From: an uncultured Prevotellaceae bacterium
GTDB lineage: Bacteria > Bacteroidota > Bacteroidia > Bacteroidales > Bacteroidaceae
Assembly: GCA_900315745.1 (NCBI GenBank)
Contig: ONAG01000006.1
Span: forward strand, 1 to 64,000
DNA: 64,000 nt
Direction: 5' to 3'
Shown here: positions 51,472-62,400 of the stretch, in pieces
Layout: each line of letters opens with the position of its first letter
Position numbering within the stretch: position 1 is the stretch's first letter
Position numbers and translations under genes: made by a program
Notes under the pieces: model-generated
The model's database searches: none
Seen by the model: only the letters and a program-made list of their open reading frames with translations
Told to the model about the DNA's origin: nothing

Positions 51472-53586
51472 ATGGCAAAGCAAGATCTTCATCTCACTCG
51501 AAACATCGGCATCATGGCTCACATTGATGCTGGTAAGACAACAACATCCGAGCGCATTCTCTACTATACGGGAAAAACCCACAAAATTGGGGAAGTGCAC
51601 GACGGTGCTGCTACCATGGACTGGATGGCACAAGAGCAGGAGAGGGGTATAACCATCACTTCCGCTGCCACTACTTGTTCGTGGGACTGGAATGGAAAGA
51701 AGTTCAAAATCAACCTCATCGACACTCCGGGACACGTTGACTTCACTGCTGAGGTGGAGCGCTCGTTGAGAGTTCTCGATGGTGCGGTCGCTACTTATTC
51801 TGCCGCTGATGGAGTACAGCCACAGTCGGAAACTGTTTGGCGCCAAGCTGACAAATACAATGTTCCACGTATTGGATATGTGAACAAGATGGACCGCTCT
51901 GGTGCTGACTTCTTTGAGACTGTACAGCAGATGAAAGACATCCTGGGTGCTAATCCATGCCCAGTGCAAATTCCTATTGGGGCTGAAGAGCATTTCAAAG
52001 GAGTGGTTGACCTCATCAAAATGAAGGCCATTATTTGGAACGACGAGAGCATGGGTGCCGAATACGACATCGAGGACATCCCCGCTGACCTCATCGACGA
52101 GGCAGAGGAGTGGCGCGACAAAATGCTCGAGTGCGCATCCAACTACGACGATGCCCTCATGGAGAAGTATCTCGACGGACAGGAAATATCTGAGGAGGAA
52201 ATCATCGCTGCATTGCGCAAAGGCACAGTGTCAATGGAAATCACTCCTATGGTGTGCGGTTCGTCATACAAGAACAAGGGCGTACAACCATTGCTCGATT
52301 ACGTGTGCGCTTTCTTGCCTTCACCTATTGACGCCATCAACATCGAAGGTACCAATCCTGATACAGAAGAGGTAGAGGAGCGCAAACCTTCCGAGGATGA
52401 GCCCACGGCTGCCCTGGCATTCAAAATCGCTACCGACCCATACATGGGAAGACTCGTGTTCTTCCGCGTGTATTCAGGCAAAGTGGAGGCTGGCTCTTAC
52501 GTCTATAACCCACGCTCGGGTAAAAAGGAACGCATTAGCCGTCTCTTCCAGATGAACTCCAACAAGGAGATTCCAATGGAATCAATCGATGCTGGAGACA
52601 TAGGTGCAGGAGTGGGATTCAAGGACATCCATACTGGTGACACCCTTTGCGATGAAAACCATCCCATCGTGCTTGAGTCAATGACATTCCCCGACCCAGT
52701 GATTGGTATCGCTGTGGAACCAAAATCACAAGCTGACATCGACAAGCTGGGTATCGGATTGGCAAAACTCGCCGAGGAAGACCCCACTTTCACAGTGCGT
52801 ACCGACGAGCAGAGCGGACAAACCATCATCTCTGGTATGGGCGAGCTGCATCTCGACATCATCATCGACCGTCTCAAGAGGGAATTCAAGGTGGAGTGCA
52901 ACCAAGGCAAGCCACAAGTGAACTACAAAGAGGCTATCACGAAGACTGTCAACTTGCGCGAAGTCTATAAAAAGCAGAGTGGTGGTAGAGGTAAGTTTGC
53001 TGACATCATCGTAAACGTCGGGCCTGTGGATGATGACTTCAAGGAGGGCGGATTGCAGTTCGTCAACGAGGTCAAGGGTGGCAACATTCCAAAGGAATTC
53101 ATTCCTTCCATTCAGAAGGGCTTTGAAAATGCCATGAAGAATGGTGTGCTCGGTGGATATCCAATGGACTCCCTGAAAGTGACCGTCATTGATGGCTCGT
53201 TCCATCCCGTTGACTCCGACCAGCTCTCGTTCGAAATCGCTGCCATGCAAGCCTACAAGAACGCATGCGTAAAGGCAGCTCCTGTGCTCATGGAGCCTAT
53301 CATGAAACTCGAGGTGGTGACACCAGAGGAAAGCATGGGCGACGTGATCGGAGACCTCAACAAGCGCCGCGGACAAGTTCAAGGCATGGACGAGGCTCGC
53401 TCAGGTGGAAGAATAGTGAAGGCACTCGTGCCACTGTCGGAAACTTTCGGCTATGTCACAGCACTGCGCACCATCACTTCCGGACGTGCAACTTCTTCAA
53501 TGGAGTATGACCACCATGCACCTCTCAGCAGCTCAATAGCCAAGGCTGTACTGCAAGAGGTTAACGGCAGAGCCGACTTGGTGTGA
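51472..53586 (+). CDS. fusA: Elongation factor G
   Basis: The 704-residue translational GTPase moves tRNAs and mRNA through the ribosome and helps recycling. G motifs are [26 protein letters not shown] and [11 protein letters not shown]. The switch I region is [20 protein letters not shown]-like (HDGAATMDW). Domains II to V follow in order with normal length. The C-terminus includes [20 protein letters not shown] and [14 protein letters not shown]. Unlike in enterobacteria, tuf does not follow; rpsJ does, as is usual in the phylum. Confidence 0.98.
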   Translation: MAKQDLHLTRNIGIMAHIDAGKTTTSERILYYTGKTHKIGEVHDGAATMDWMAQEQERGITITSAATTCSWDWNGKKFKINLIDTPGHVDFTAEVERSLRVLDGAVATYSAADGVQPQSETVWRQADKYNVPRIGYVNKMDRSGADFFETVQQMKDILGANPCPVQIPIGAEEHFKGVVDLIKMKAIIWNDESMGAEYDIEDIPADLIDEAEEWRDKMLECASNYDDALMEKYLDGQEISEEEIIAALRKGTVSMEITPMVCGSSYKNKGVQPLLDYVCAFLPSPIDAINIEGTNPDTEEVEERKPSEDEPTAALAFKIATDPYMGRLVFFRVYSGKVEAGSYVYNPRSGKKERISRLFQMNSNKEIPMESIDAGDIGAGVGFKDIHTGDTLCDENHPIVLESMTFPDPVIGIAVEPKSQADIDKLGIGLAKLAEEDPTFTVRTDEQSGQTIISGMGELHLDIIIDRLKREFKVECNQGKPQVNYKEAITKTVNLREVYKKQSGGRGKFADIIVNVGPVDDDFKEGGLQFVNEVKGGNIPKEFIPSIQKGFENAMKNGVLGGYPMDSLKVTVIDGSFHPVDSDQLSFEIAAMQAYKNACVKAAPVLMEPIMKLEVVTPEESMGDVIGDLNKRRGQVQGMDEARSGGRIVKALVPLSETFGYVTALRTITSGRATSSMEYDHHAPLSSSIAKAVLQEVNGRADLV

Positions 53587-53613
53587 TATTCAAATAATCA
53601 TTTATCTAATTCG

Positions 53614-53671
53614 GATGGCAGCCACAAACCTGCTTAGCGTATGACTCTTAAACAGGGGAATGGGTGCCATC
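53614..53671 (+). promoter_or_regulatory. Leader stem-loop before rpsJ
   Basis: GATGGCA (53614-53620) pairs with TGCCATC (53665-53671); CC/GG and CCTG/CAGG extend the stem inward. The structure lies in the fusA-rpsJ gap and ends 14 bases before the rpsJ ATG. It may be the site of S10-operon autoregulation, which in E. coli is done by L4. Confidence 0.4.
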
Positions 53672-53685
53672 GTAAAAAAACTATT

Positions 53686-53991
53686 ATGAGTCAAAAAATC
53701 AGAATCAAACTGAAGTCCTACGACCACAAACTCGTGGACAAGTCGGCCGAGAAAATCGTAAAGGCCGTGAAAGCTACAGACGCTGTTGTGAGCGGACCAA
53801 TCCCTCTCCCAACTCGCAAGCGCATCTACACAGTGAACAGAAGCACCTTCGTTAACAAGAAGGCTCGCGAGCAGTTCCAACTCTCAGACTACAAACGCTT
53901 GATCGACATCTACAGCACAACCGCTAAGACTATCGACGCTCTCATGAAACTCGAACTGCCCAGCGGCGTGGAAGTGGAAATCAAAGTATAG
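53686..53991 (+). CDS. rpsJ: 30S ribosomal protein S10
   Basis: The 101-residue protein starts [20 protein letters not shown] at 53686; the upstream 15 codons of the same frame lie in the leader hairpin. It has [20 protein letters not shown] and ends [13 protein letters not shown]. Besides its place in the 30S head, S10 is NusE in transcription antitermination. It opens the S10 operon. Confidence 0.98.
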   Translation: MSQKIRIKLKSYDHKLVDKSAEKIVKAVKATDAVVSGPIPLPTRKRIYTVNRSTFVNKKAREQFQLSDYKRLIDIYSTTAKTIDALMKLELPSGVEVEIKV

Positions 53992-54053
53992 TAGCAAAAA
54001 TGATTGCATAAGCAATAAATATTTACAACAAACATTTTTAATTCATAATTGAA

Positions 54054-54668
54054 ATGCCAGGATTAATAGGAAGAAAAATCGGAATGACATCCGTTTTCAG
54101 TGCCGACGGCAAAAACGTGCCGTGCACTGTTATCGAAGCTGGTCCTTGTGTTGTAACCCAGGTGAAGACTAATGAGGTGGATGGCTATAGCGCTTACCAA
54201 CTCGCCTTTGGAGAAGCTAAGGAGAAAAGAACCACCAAAGCTCTCATGGGTATCTTCAAAAAGGCAGGCACAACACCAAAAAAGCACTTGGCCGAGTTCA
54301 CATTTGACACAGAGTACAACCTCGGTGACACCATCACCGTGGAACTATTCAACGACACCGCCTTTGTCGATGTGGTAGGTATCTCTAAAGGTAAAGGTTT
54401 CCAAGGCGTCATCAAACGCCATGGTTTCGGCGGCGTAGGCCAGCAGACTCACGGACAGGACGACCGCGCACGCAAGCCGGGTTCTATCGGTGCTTGCTCG
54501 TATCCTGCCAAAGTGTTCAAGGGTATGCGCATGGCAGGCCACATGGGATGTGACAGGGTCACTACCAAGAATCTCAGAGTGTTAAAAGTTATACCAGAGC
54601 ACAACCTCCTCCTCGTGAAAGGTTCTGTGGCTGGTTGCAATGGCTCAACCGTCTTAATCAAGAAATAA
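54054..54668 (+). CDS. rplC: 50S ribosomal protein L3
   Basis: The 204-residue early assembly protein of the 50S subunit starts [20 protein letters not shown] and has the methylated-loop region [20 protein letters not shown] and [20 protein letters not shown]. Its stop overlaps the rplD start by one base. Confidence 0.98.
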   Translation: MPGLIGRKIGMTSVFSADGKNVPCTVIEAGPCVVTQVKTNEVDGYSAYQLAFGEAKEKRTTKALMGIFKKAGTTPKKHLAEFTFDTEYNLGDTITVELFNDTAFVDVVGISKGKGFQGVIKRHGFGGVGQQTHGQDDRARKPGSIGACSYPAKVFKGMRMAGHMGCDRVTTKNLRVLKVIPEHNLLLVKGSVAGCNGSTVLIKK

Positions 54669-55297
54669 TGGAAATCAACGTTTATAACATCAATGGTCAG
54701 CAGACCGGACGCCAGGCTACGCTCAATGACGAGATCTATGCCATCGAGCCAAATGACCATGTTCTCTACCTGGACGTCAAACAGTATCTGGGCAACCAAC
54801 GCCAGGGCACACACAAGGCCAAAGAAAGAAGCGAGCACAAGGGTAGTACCCGTAAACTCGGAAGACAAAAGGGCGGCGGCGGCGCACGTCATGGTGACAT
54901 CAACTCACCTCTGATGAGAGGTGGTGGTAGGGTGTTCGGACCAAGACCACGCGACTATCGCACCAAACTCAATAAAAAAGTGAAGGTTCTTGCACGCAAG
55001 AGCGCTCTCAGCTACAAGGCACAAGAAAATGCCATCATCGTGGTGGAAGATTTTACTTTTGCAGCTCCAAAGACTAAAGATTTCATAAATGTTGTTAAAA
55101 ATCTGAAAGTCGAGGGCAAGAAACTGCTTCTTGTTTTGCCAGAACCTAATAAAAACGTATATTTGTCGGCTCGAAACTTGCAGCGTTCCGAGATTATGCT
55201 TGCATCATCACTCAATTCTTACAAAGTATTGAATGCTGATGTGCTTGTCATGACTGAAAATTCGCTGAAGACTATCGACGAAATCTTAACAAAATAA
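54668..55297 (+). CDS. rplD: 50S ribosomal protein L4
   Basis: The 209-residue protein lines the exit tunnel. The ATG at 54668 shares its first base with the rplC stop (TAATG), indicating coupling. The loop [20 protein letters not shown] and [19 protein letters not shown] is typical of the family. In E. coli L4 represses the S10 operon; a leader hairpin before rpsJ may allow the same here. Confidence 0.98.
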   Translation: MEINVYNINGQQTGRQATLNDEIYAIEPNDHVLYLDVKQYLGNQRQGTHKAKERSEHKGSTRKLGRQKGGGGARHGDINSPLMRGGGRVFGPRPRDYRTKLNKKVKVLARKSALSYKAQENAIIVVEDFTFAAPKTKDFINVVKNLKVEGKKLLLVLPEPNKNVYLSARNLQRSEIMLASSLNSYKVLNADVLVMTENSLKTIDEILTK

Positions 55298-55315
55298 TCA
55301 AGGAGACTTATAGAC

Positions 55316-55609
55316 ATGGCATTCATTTTGAGACCATTGGTCACTGAGAAGATGACCAAGATAACAGAAAAATTCCCAAATCGTTATGGGTTCGTCGTGC
55401 GTCCTGACGCTAACAAGCTCCAGATTAAGCAAGAGGTCGAGCAATTGTATAATGTTACAGTAATCGACGTGAACACAATGCTCTATTCAGGTAAGCGCAC
55501 AGGTCGCTACACCAAGGCAGGGCTCGTGAAGGGTCATAAGAGCGCGTTCAAAAAAGCTATCGTCACGCTGAAAGAGGGCGACACAATCGATTTTTACAGC
55601 AATATTTAA
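55316..55609 (+). CDS. rplW: 50S ribosomal protein L23
   Basis: The 97-residue protein sits at the tunnel exit and docks trigger factor and SRP. It starts AFILRPLVTEKMTKITEKFP, followed by RYGFVVRPDANKLQIKQEVE, and has the basic loop YSGKRTGRYTKAGLVKGHKS. Eight bases separate it from rplB. Confidence 0.97.
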   Translation: MAFILRPLVTEKMTKITEKFPNRYGFVVRPDANKLQIKQEVEQLYNVTVIDVNTMLYSGKRTGRYTKAGLVKGHKSAFKKAIVTLKEGDTIDFYSNI

Positions 55610-55617
55610 AATAAAAA

Positions 55618-56448
55618 ATGGCAGTACGTAAATTAAAGCCCGTAACACCGGGCCAAAGACACAGAATTATTGGTACGTTCGAAGAGATTACTGCATCCGT
55701 ACCAGAAAAGTCTCTCGTTAAGGGTAAACGCTCGACCGGTGGACGCAACAATTCGGGTAAGATGACCGTTCGCTACAGAGGTGGCGGCCACAAGAGAAAG
55801 TTGCGCGACATCGATTTCAAGCGAGAGAAAGATGGTGTGCCAGCAACTGTGAAGACTATCGAATACGATCCAAACCGCTCGGCTCGTATCGCTCTGCTCT
55901 TCTATGCTGATGGCGAAAAACGTTACATTATTGCTCCTATCGGACTGCAAGTGGGCGACAAGTTGTACTCAGGTCCCGACGCCGCTCCCGAAGTGGGCAA
56001 TGCTCTGCCACTGGCCAACATTCCCGTGGGTACGGTGATTCACAACATCGAACTCAGACCAGGCCAGGGCGCCAAGCTCGTTCGTGCAGCTGGCAATTTC
56101 GCTCAGTTGACTTCACGCGAGGGTGACTATTGTGTAGTCAAACTTCCCTCAGGTGAAATTCGTAAGATTCTCAGTGCTTGCAAGGCTACTGTAGGTAGCG
56201 TAGGAAACTCCGACCACGCTCTCGAGCAGTCCGGTAAAGCTGGACGCTCTCGCTGGCTCGGCCGCAGACCTCACAACCGCGGTGTCGTTATGAACCCACA
56301 TGATCACCCAATGGGTGGTGGTGAAGGACGCCAGTCTGGTGGACACCCACGTTCACGTACAGGACTCTATGCAAAGGGACTCAAGACAAGAGCTCCTAAG
56401 AAGCATTCAAACAAGTACATCATTGAGAGAGCTAACAAGAAAAAATAG
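55618..56448 (+). CDS. rplB: 50S ribosomal protein L2
   Basis: The 276-residue protein supports subunit joining and the peptidyl transferase centre. It contains [40 protein letters not shown] and the C-terminal [20 protein letters not shown] with the conserved His. Length is normal. Confidence 0.98.
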   Translation: MAVRKLKPVTPGQRHRIIGTFEEITASVPEKSLVKGKRSTGGRNNSGKMTVRYRGGGHKRKLRDIDFKREKDGVPATVKTIEYDPNRSARIALLFYADGEKRYIIAPIGLQVGDKLYSGPDAAPEVGNALPLANIPVGTVIHNIELRPGQGAKLVRAAGNFAQLTSREGDYCVVKLPSGEIRKILSACKATVGSVGNSDHALEQSGKAGRSRWLGRRPHNRGVVMNPHDHPMGGGEGRQSGGHPRSRTGLYAKGLKTRAPKKHSNKYIIERANKKK

Positions 56449-56464
56449 TTAACAAGAGCAAATT

Positions 56465-56731
56465 ATGAGTCGTTCACTTAAGAAAGGTCCATACATCAAT
56501 GTCTCTCTCGAGAAGAAAATTCTCGCAATGAATGAGAGCGGCAAGAAGACTGTCGTCAAGACTTGGGCCAGAGCATCAATGATCTCACCAGATTTCGTGG
56601 GACACACTGTTGCAGTTCATAACGGAAATAAGTTTATACCTGTTTACATCACCGAGAACATGGTAGGGCACAAGCTCGGAGAGTTCTCACCTACTCGTAG
56701 GTTTGGCGGACATGCCGGAAACAAAAAGTAA
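56465..56731 (+). CDS. rpsS: 30S ribosomal protein S19
   Basis: The 88-residue protein of the 30S head starts [20 protein letters not shown] and has the conserved [20 protein letters not shown] and [20 protein letters not shown]. It lies 16 bases after rplB. Confidence 0.98.
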   Translation: MSRSLKKGPYINVSLEKKILAMNESGKKTVVKTWARASMISPDFVGHTVAVHNGNKFIPVYITENMVGHKLGEFSPTRRFGGHAGNKK

Positions 56732-56765
56732 GCAGAACAACCATTGAAACAAATAATAATATATA

Positions 56766-57173
56766 ATGGGAGCAAGAAAAAAATTAGCGGCCAATAAAAG
56801 AAAAGAGGCCGCCGAAAAACTCTACTACGCTAAGTTGGTAGGGGTGCCCTCCTCACCACGAAAAATGCGCTATGTCGTAGATATGATACGTGGCATGGAG
56901 GTGAACAAGGCACTCGGTGTGCTTAAGTTCTCCAACAAGAAGGCTGCCATCGACGTGGAGAAACTTCTCCGCTCGGCTGTCGCCAACTGGGAAGCCAAGA
57001 ATGATCGCAAGGCTGAGGATGGTGAACTCTTCGTATCGCGCGTGTTCGTTGACGAGGGTGTAACGTGGAAGAGAATGAGACCCGCACCTCAAGGTCGTGG
57101 CTACAGAATCCGCAAACGCAGCAACCATGTCACACTTTTCGTAGATTCAAGAACTAATGACGATAAACAATAA
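56766..57173 (+). CDS. rplV: 50S ribosomal protein L22
   Basis: The 135-residue protein reaches into the exit tunnel with its beta-hairpin. It has [40 protein letters not shown] and the hairpin [20 protein letters not shown] followed by SNHVTLFV. It lies five bases before rpsC. Confidence 0.98.
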   Translation: MGARKKLAANKRKEAAEKLYYAKLVGVPSSPRKMRYVVDMIRGMEVNKALGVLKFSNKKAAIDVEKLLRSAVANWEAKNDRKAEDGELFVSRVFVDEGVTWKRMRPAPQGRGYRIRKRSNHVTLFVDSRTNDDKQ

Positions 57174-57178
57174 GTAGA

Positions 57179-57907
57179 ATGGGACAGAAAGTTAATCCAA
57201 TTAGCAACCGTTTAGGTATCATCAGAGGATGGGATTCCAATTGGTTCGGAGGCAAGAACTTCGGAGACAATCTCGTGGAAGACCAGAAAATCCGCAAGTA
57301 TCTCAACGAGCGCCTGGCTAAAGCCAGCTTGTCAAGAATCGTCATCGAACGCACACTCAAGCTTGTCACCATCACCATCTGCACTGCCAGACCGGGCATC
57401 GTGATCGGACGTGGTGGACAAGACGTGGATAAACTCAAGGAGGAACTTAAGAAACTCTCCAACAAGGAAATCCAAATCAACATCTACGAGGTGAAAAAAC
57501 CAGATGTGGATGCCAACATCGTGGCTTACAACATCGCTCGCCAGGTGGAAGGCAAGATTGCCTATCGTAGGGCTATCAAGCAGGCCATCGCTAACGCCAT
57601 GAGAGCAGGGGCTGAAGGCATCAAGGTGCAAATCACCGGACGTCTCAACGGAGCTGAAATGGCTCGCAAGGAGATGTATAAGGAAGGACGTACTCCTCTA
57701 CACACTTTCAGGGCTGACGTGGACTATTGCCAAGCTGAGGCTCTCACAAAGGTGGGTATCCTGGGTATCAAGGTCTGGATCTGCCGTGGCGAAATCTATG
57801 GCAAGGTGGACCTCGCACCAAACTTCACACAGGAGAAGCAGGGTGGACGCCAAGGTAATGCCGGACGCCAAGGACGTGGCGGACGCAAGAGAAACAATAA
57901 CCGTTAA
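57179..57907 (+). CDS. rpsC: 30S ribosomal protein S3
   Basis: The 242-residue protein forms part of the mRNA entry helicase. It starts [20 protein letters not shown], with the KH domain around [20 protein letters not shown] and the C-terminal domain [20 protein letters not shown]. The end is a Gly/Arg/Gln-rich tail typical of Bacteroidota. Confidence 0.98.
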   Translation: MGQKVNPISNRLGIIRGWDSNWFGGKNFGDNLVEDQKIRKYLNERLAKASLSRIVIERTLKLVTITICTARPGIVIGRGGQDVDKLKEELKKLSNKEIQINIYEVKKPDVDANIVAYNIARQVEGKIAYRRAIKQAIANAMRAGAEGIKVQITGRLNGAEMARKEMYKEGRTPLHTFRADVDYCQAEALTKVGILGIKVWICRGEIYGKVDLAPNFTQEKQGGRQGNAGRQGRGGRKRNNNR

Positions 57908-57922
57908 AAGTAAGAAGCTACA

Positions 57923-58351
57923 ATGTTACAGCCAAAAAGAGTAAAATATAGAAGACCTCAAGACGGACGTGGCAAGAAAGGCAACTCCCAAAGAGGTACA
58001 CAGCTGGCATTCGGTTCATTTGGCATCAAGACTCTTGAGCACAAGTGGATCGACAGCCGCCAGATTGAGGCTGCCCGTGTCGCCGTGAACAGGTACATGC
58101 AGCGCGAGGGACAGGTATGGATCAGAATCTTCCCCGACAAACCCATCACTCGCAAGCCTGCTGATGTACGTATGGGTAAAGGTAAAGGTGACCCTGCTGG
58201 ATGGGTGGCTCCTGTACAGCCCGGACGTATCCTCTTCGAAGTGGAAGGTGTTAGTTTCGACATCGCTAAGGAGGCTCTGCGCCTCGCAGCACAGAAACTT
58301 CCCGTGAAAACTAAGTTTGTGGTAAGACGTGACTACGATAAAAACGCATAA
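57923..58351 (+). CDS. rplP: 50S ribosomal protein L16
   Basis: The 142-residue protein helps position the A-site tRNA. It starts [20 protein letters not shown], with the [20 protein letters not shown] and [20 protein letters not shown] segments. The site of arginine hydroxylation in this family (near RKPADVRMG) is conserved. Confidence 0.98.
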   Translation: MLQPKRVKYRRPQDGRGKKGNSQRGTQLAFGSFGIKTLEHKWIDSRQIEAARVAVNRYMQREGQVWIRIFPDKPITRKPADVRMGKGKGDPAGWVAPVQPGRILFEVEGVSFDIAKEALRLAAQKLPVKTKFVVRRDYDKNA

Positions 58352-58354
58352 GAC

Positions 58355-58549
58355 ATGAAGATTAATGAAATAAAGGAACTCACTACTCAGGACTTGGTAG
58401 AGAGACTTGAGGAGACTGTTGCAAATCTCCACACCATGAGGCTCAATCATGCCATCACTCCTCTGGAGAATCCATCTCAGATTAAGTTGATGCGTAAAGA
58501 CATTGCTCGTATGAAAACCGTACTGCGTCAAAGAGAACTTAACAAATAA
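58355..58549 (+). CDS. rpmC: 50S ribosomal protein L29
   Basis: The 64-residue two-helix protein starts [20 protein letters not shown] and contains [37 protein letters not shown]. It sits three bases after rplP. Confidence 0.96.
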   Translation: MKINEIKELTTQDLVERLEETVANLHTMRLNHAITPLENPSQIKLMRKDIARMKTVLRQRELNK

Positions 58550-58551
58550 CA

Positions 58552-58818
58552 ATGGGCCAGATGGAAACAAGAAATTTAAGAAAAACAAGAACGGGTGTCG
58601 TAGTCAGCAACAAAATGGATAAAACCATCGTTATTGCATCAAAGTTCAAGGAGATGCACCCTATCTATGGTAAATTTGTGCAGAAGACTAAGAAATATCA
58701 CGCACACGACGAGAAGAACGAGGCCAATATTGGCGACACCGTCCTCATCATGGAAACTCGACCTCTGAGCAAAACCAAGAGATGGAGACTAGTTCAAATA
58801 ATCGAAAAAGCTAAGTAA
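58552..58818 (+). CDS. rpsQ: 30S ribosomal protein S17
   Basis: The 88-residue OB-fold protein binds 16S rRNA helix 11. The ATG at 58552 gives [20 protein letters not shown]; the internal ATG at 58561 (METRNLRK) fits the phylum's usual start and is an equal choice. It has [20 protein letters not shown] and ends [20 protein letters not shown]. Confidence 0.96.
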   Translation: MGQMETRNLRKTRTGVVVSNKMDKTIVIASKFKEMHPIYGKFVQKTKKYHAHDEKNEANIGDTVLIMETRPLSKTKRWRLVQIIEKAK

Positions 58819-58820
58819 TC

Positions 58821-59186
58821 ATGATACAGACAGAAACAAGACTCACAGTTTGCGACAACAGCGGCGCACGCGAGGCACTTTGCATCAAGGTGCTCGGTGG
58901 TACACGCCGTCGTTACGCCAGTGTTGGCGACATCATCGTGGTCGCTGTCAAGAACGTAATACCGTCAAGCGACCTCAAGAAAGGAGCTGTTTCGAAGGCT
59001 TTGATCGTGCGTACAAAGAAAGAGATTCGTAGAGCCGACGGCTCTTACATCCGCTTCGACGACAACGCCTGTGTGCTGCTCAACAATGCCGGTGAACTTC
59101 GCGGTAGCCGTATCTTCGGCCCAGTCGCTCGTGAACTCCGTGCAGTGAATATGAAAGTCGTTTCACTCGCACCTGAAGTGCTTTAA
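58821..59186 (+). CDS. rplN: 50S ribosomal protein L14
   Basis: The 121-residue protein bridges the subunits. It starts [20 protein letters not shown] and has [20 protein letters not shown] and [20 protein letters not shown]. It is two bases after rpsQ. Confidence 0.98.
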   Translation: MIQTETRLTVCDNSGAREALCIKVLGGTRRRYASVGDIIVVAVKNVIPSSDLKKGAVSKALIVRTKKEIRRADGSYIRFDDNACVLLNNAGELRGSRIFGPVARELRAVNMKVVSLAPEVL

Positions 59187-59207
59187 TAATTTCAAAGGAT
59201 TATACTA

Positions 59208-59528
59208 ATGATAAAGTTACATATAAAGAAAGGCGACAAAGTCATCGTCCTCGCAGGTGATGACAAGGGCAAGACTGGAAAGGTGCTCAACGTGGACCGT
59301 GAGAAAATGCGCGCCACCGTAGAGGGGGTCAACATTGTCACTAAGAGCACTAAACCTTCAGCTAAGAACCCGCAAGGTGGATTCGTGAAGGTTGAGGCTC
59401 CTATTCATATCTCCAACCTGAGCCTGATCGACCCGAAAACCAAAAAGGCCACCCGTATCGCCATCAAGGTTAATGCCGACGGCAAAAAAGTTCGTATCGC
59501 TAAAAGTTCTGGGGAGGAAATCAAGTAA
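59208..59528 (+). CDS. rplX: 50S ribosomal protein L24
   Basis: The 106-residue assembly initiator has the KOW motif in [20 protein letters not shown] and [20 protein letters not shown]. Its stop overlaps the rplE ATG by one base (TAATG). Confidence 0.97.
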   Translation: MIKLHIKKGDKVIVLAGDDKGKTGKVLNVDREKMRATVEGVNIVTKSTKPSAKNPQGGFVKVEAPIHISNLSLIDPKTKKATRIAIKVNADGKKVRIAKSSGEEIK

Positions 59529-60082
59529 TGAATACAGCACAATTAAAAACACAATACAAGGAGGTGATTGCTCCGGCACTGATGAAGCAGTTCAACTACT
59601 CTTCACCTATGCAGATTCCTGTACTCAAGAAAATCGTCATCAACCAAGGACTTGGAGACGCTACTCAGGAAAAGAAAATCATCGACGTGGCTGTCAATGA
59701 GTTGACTACCATCACAGGACAGAAGGCCGTTGCTACTTATTCTAAAAAGGATATAGCTAACTTCAAGCTTCGTAAAAAAATGCCTATCGGCGTCATGGTT
59801 ACTCTCAGACGCGACCGCATGTATGAGTTCCTCGAGAAACTCGTGCGCATCGCTCTCCCACGTATCCGCGACTTCAAAGGCATCGAGACCAAGCTGGACG
59901 GAAGAGGAAACTATACTCTCGGTATTGACGAGCAAATCATCTTCCCGGAAATCAACCTCGACACCATCGAGCGCATCCAGGGTATGAACATCACCTTTGT
60001 CACATCAGCCAACACCGACGAGGAGGGCTTCGCCCTGCTTAAGGCTTTTGGCCTCCCATTCAAAAACGCTAAAAACGCATAA
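59528..60082 (+). CDS. rplE: 50S ribosomal protein L5
   Basis: The 184-residue protein binds 5S rRNA. It has [40 protein letters not shown] and [20 protein letters not shown], ending with [18 protein letters not shown]. Normal length. Confidence 0.98.
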   Translation: MNTAQLKTQYKEVIAPALMKQFNYSSPMQIPVLKKIVINQGLGDATQEKKIIDVAVNELTTITGQKAVATYSKKDIANFKLRKKMPIGVMVTLRRDRMYEFLEKLVRIALPRIRDFKGIETKLDGRGNYTLGIDEQIIFPEINLDTIERIQGMNITFVTSANTDEEGFALLKAFGLPFKNAKNA

Positions 60083-60084
60083 CA

Positions 60085-60387
60085 ATGGCAAAAGAATCAA
60101 TGAAGGCCCGCGAGGTCAAAAGAGCAAGACTGGTGGCCAAGTATGCTGAGAAACGCGCTGCACTAAAGAAAATCATCGCCACAGCAAACGATCCCGCTGA
60201 GGCTTATGAGGCTGCACGCAAACTGCAGAGCATACCACGCAATGCCAATCCTATCAGATTGCACAACAGATGCAAAATCACCGGACGTCCAAAGGGATAT
60301 ATCAGGCAATTCGGCATCTCGCGTATCCAATTCAGGGAAATGGCTTCTGCTGGTCTCATCCCAGGTGTGAAAAAGGCCAGTTGGTAA
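60085..60387 (+). CDS. rpsN: 30S ribosomal protein S14 (long, zinc-free type)
   Basis: The 100-residue protein is the long form without the zinc-ribbon Cys pairs; only one Cys is present, in [20 protein letters not shown]. It starts [20 protein letters not shown] and ends [18 protein letters not shown]. Two bases separate it from rplE; a short hairpin (TCGGG / CCCGA, 60412-60426) lies in the 59-base gap to rpsH. Confidence 0.97.
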   Translation: MAKESMKAREVKRARLVAKYAEKRAALKKIIATANDPAEAYEAARKLQSIPRNANPIRLHNRCKITGRPKGYIRQFGISRIQFREMASAGLIPGVKKASW

Positions 60388-60446
60388 GATTTCTTCACTT
60401 ATTTAATATTGTCGGGGGAGTCCCGATTAATTAAACATTTTATTAT

Positions 60447-60842
60447 ATGACAGATCCAATAGCAGATTATCTGACGAGGCTCAGAAACGCAATCATGGCT
60501 CATCACCGTGTTGTGGAAGTTCCTGCCTCAAACTTGAAGAAGGAAATCACAAAAATCCTCTTCGAGAAAGGTTACATCCTCAACTACAAGTTCATTGAGG
60601 ATGGACCACAAGGAACCATCAAGGTCGCGCTCAAGTATGACCCGACCACAAAGGCTAACGCCATCAAGAAGCTCAAGAGAGTTTCCACTCCTGGTCTCCG
60701 CAAATACACCGGATACAAGGACATGCCGAGAGTAATCAATGGATTGGGCATCGCAATCTTGTCCACATCCAAAGGTGTAATGACCGACAAGGAAGCTGCC
60801 GAACTCAAAATCGGTGGCGAGGTACTTTGCTTTGTCTATTAA
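60447..60842 (+). CDS. rpsH: 30S ribosomal protein S8
   Basis: The 131-residue protein binds the centre of 16S rRNA. It starts MTDPIADYLTRLRNAIMAHH, with FEKGYILNYKFIEDGPQGTI and the C-terminal GLGIAILSTSKGVMTDKEAA ending in EVLCFVY. In E. coli S8 represses the spc operon. Confidence 0.98.
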   Translation: MTDPIADYLTRLRNAIMAHHRVVEVPASNLKKEITKILFEKGYILNYKFIEDGPQGTIKVALKYDPTTKANAIKKLKRVSTPGLRKYTGYKDMPRVINGLGIAILSTSKGVMTDKEAAELKIGGEVLCFVY

Positions 60843-60859
60843 TTCAGGGAGGATACATT

Positions 60860-61426
60860 ATGTCAAGAATAGGTAAATTGCCAATTGTAATCCCCGCTGG
60901 TGTAGAAATCAAGCAGGACAAGAATGTCGTTTCTGTGAAAGGTCCAAAAGGCGAACTTTCGCAATATGTGGATCCTTCCATCGACATGAAAATTGAAAAT
61001 GGGGAAATCACTTTCTCTATCAAAGAGGACAGCCCGGTAAACCTCAAGCAGAAGCAAGCTTTCCATGGCCTTTATCGCGCTCTGGTCAACAACATGGTTG
61101 TAGGCGTTAGCGAAGGCTTCAAGAAAACTCTGGAACTTGTAGGTGTTGGTTACCGTGTCTCAAACCAAGGCAATCTCCTCGAGTTTGCTCTGGGTTATAC
61201 ACACCCCATCTTCCTCATGCTGCCGCCTGAGGTGAAAGTGGAGACAAAATCTGAGAGAAATCAGAATCCTGTCATCAATTTGGAGTCATGCGACAAGCAG
61301 TTGCTCGGACTCATCTGTGCTAAAATTCGCTCTTTCCGCAAGCCTGAGCCTTACAAGGGCAAGGGTATCCTGTTCAAGGGTGAGGTCATCCGCAGGAAGT
61401 CTGGTAAGTCGGCTTCTGCCAAGTAA
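60860..61426 (+). CDS. rplF: 50S ribosomal protein L6
   Basis: The 188-residue protein starts MSRIGKLPIVIPAGVEIKQD at 60860, fixed by a clear GGGAGG ribosome binding site; the longer frame overlaps rpsH. It has two related domains, the second with LELVGVGYRVSNQGNLLEFA and AKIRSFRKPEPYKGKGILF. Confidence 0.98.
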   Translation: MSRIGKLPIVIPAGVEIKQDKNVVSVKGPKGELSQYVDPSIDMKIENGEITFSIKEDSPVNLKQKQAFHGLYRALVNNMVVGVSEGFKKTLELVGVGYRVSNQGNLLEFALGYTHPIFLMLPPEVKVETKSERNQNPVINLESCDKQLLGLICAKIRSFRKPEPYKGKGILFKGEVIRRKSGKSASAK

Positions 61427-61444
61427 CTTTAATAATTTACGATT

Positions 61445-61870
61445 ATGACAACGAAAAAAGAAGAAAGACGAATTAAGATAAAATTCAGAATCCGCAAAAA
61501 GGTCAACGGTACTCCTGAACGCCCACGCATGTCTGTTTTCCGCAGCAACAAGGGCATCTATGTTCAGATTATTGACGACTCTTGGGTAAACAAGGACAAG
61601 CCTTTTACTACCTTGGTGAAGAAAAACCACTCAAAGAACAAGGTGGAAATGAAGAACTATCCGAAAGGAAAGACACTCGTTTCAGCTTCATCACTGGGTT
61701 TGGAAAAAATGTCCAAGGCTCAGCAGGCTGAGAAGGTTGGCGAGTTGATCGCTGAGAAGGCTCTTGCCGCAGGCATCACCTCTGTAGTGTTCGACCGTAA
61801 TGGATACCTTTATCATGGTAGAGTGAAGCAACTGGCTGATGCAGCCCGTAAAGGTGGACTAAATTTTTAA
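61445..61870 (+). CDS. rplR: 50S ribosomal protein L18 with an internal insertion
   Basis: The 141-residue protein binds 5S rRNA. The family core is intact: [20 protein letters not shown] near residues 27-45, [11 protein letters not shown] near 75 and [20 protein letters not shown] near the end. L18 proteins are normally 110-120 residues. Here about 28 extra, basic residues (about 46-74, [20 protein letters not shown] and following) lie between the first strand pair. The frame is clean on both sides and the flanking genes are normal, so the insertion is real coding sequence. Confidence 0.96.
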   Translation: MTTKKEERRIKIKFRIRKKVNGTPERPRMSVFRSNKGIYVQIIDDSWVNKDKPFTTLVKKNHSKNKVEMKNYPKGKTLVSASSLGLEKMSKAQQAEKVGELIAEKALAAGITSVVFDRNGYLYHGRVKQLADAARKGGLNF

Positions 61871-61876
61871 GCGATT

Positions 61877-62389
61877 ATGGCAATCAATAGAGTAAAAATC
61901 AATAGTGACGCAGAGTTGAAAGATCGCCTCGTGGCCATCAACCGTGTTACAAAGGTGACAAAGGGTGGTCGCACGTTCACATTTGCTGCCATCGTCGTTG
62001 TAGGTGACGGTAACGGAGTCATCGGTTGGGGTCTCGGCAAGGCTGGTGAGGTTACTGCAGCCATCGCAAAAGGTGTTGAGGCTGCCAAGAAAAATCTGGT
62101 TAAGGTGCCCGTTTTGAAAGGTACTATTCCTCATGAGATGGAAATGGCCTTCGGTGGCGCTAAAGTGTTCCTCAAGCCTGCCGCTCCTGGTACAGGAATG
62201 GTGGCTGGTGGTGCCATGCGTGCCGTGCTCGAGAGCGCCGGCATCACTGATGTGTTGGCAAAGTCAAAAGGCTCTTCCAATGCTCACAACCTTGTGAAGG
62301 CTACTATCAAGGCCTTGTGTGAGATGCGCGACGCTTACACCATCGCTGGAGAGCGTGGCATATCAATGCAAAAAGTATTTAGAGGATAA
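61877..62389 (+). CDS. rpsE: 30S ribosomal protein S5
   Basis: The 170-residue protein has the double-stranded RNA-binding fold with [20 protein letters not shown] and [20 protein letters not shown], then [20 protein letters not shown]. It affects decoding accuracy. It lies six bases after rplR. Confidence 0.98.
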   Translation: MAINRVKINSDAELKDRLVAINRVTKVTKGGRTFTFAAIVVVGDGNGVIGWGLGKAGEVTAAIAKGVEAAKKNLVKVPVLKGTIPHEMEMAFGGAKVFLKPAAPGTGMVAGGAMRAVLESAGITDVLAKSKGSSNAHNLVKATIKALCEMRDAYTIAGERGISMQKVFRG

Positions 62390-62400
62390 GGAGGTTCGAT

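Noticed and set aside
60412-60426. Short hairpin between rpsN and rpsH considered as a terminator
   Set aside because: The stem is only five pairs with no T run, and the operon continues normally.
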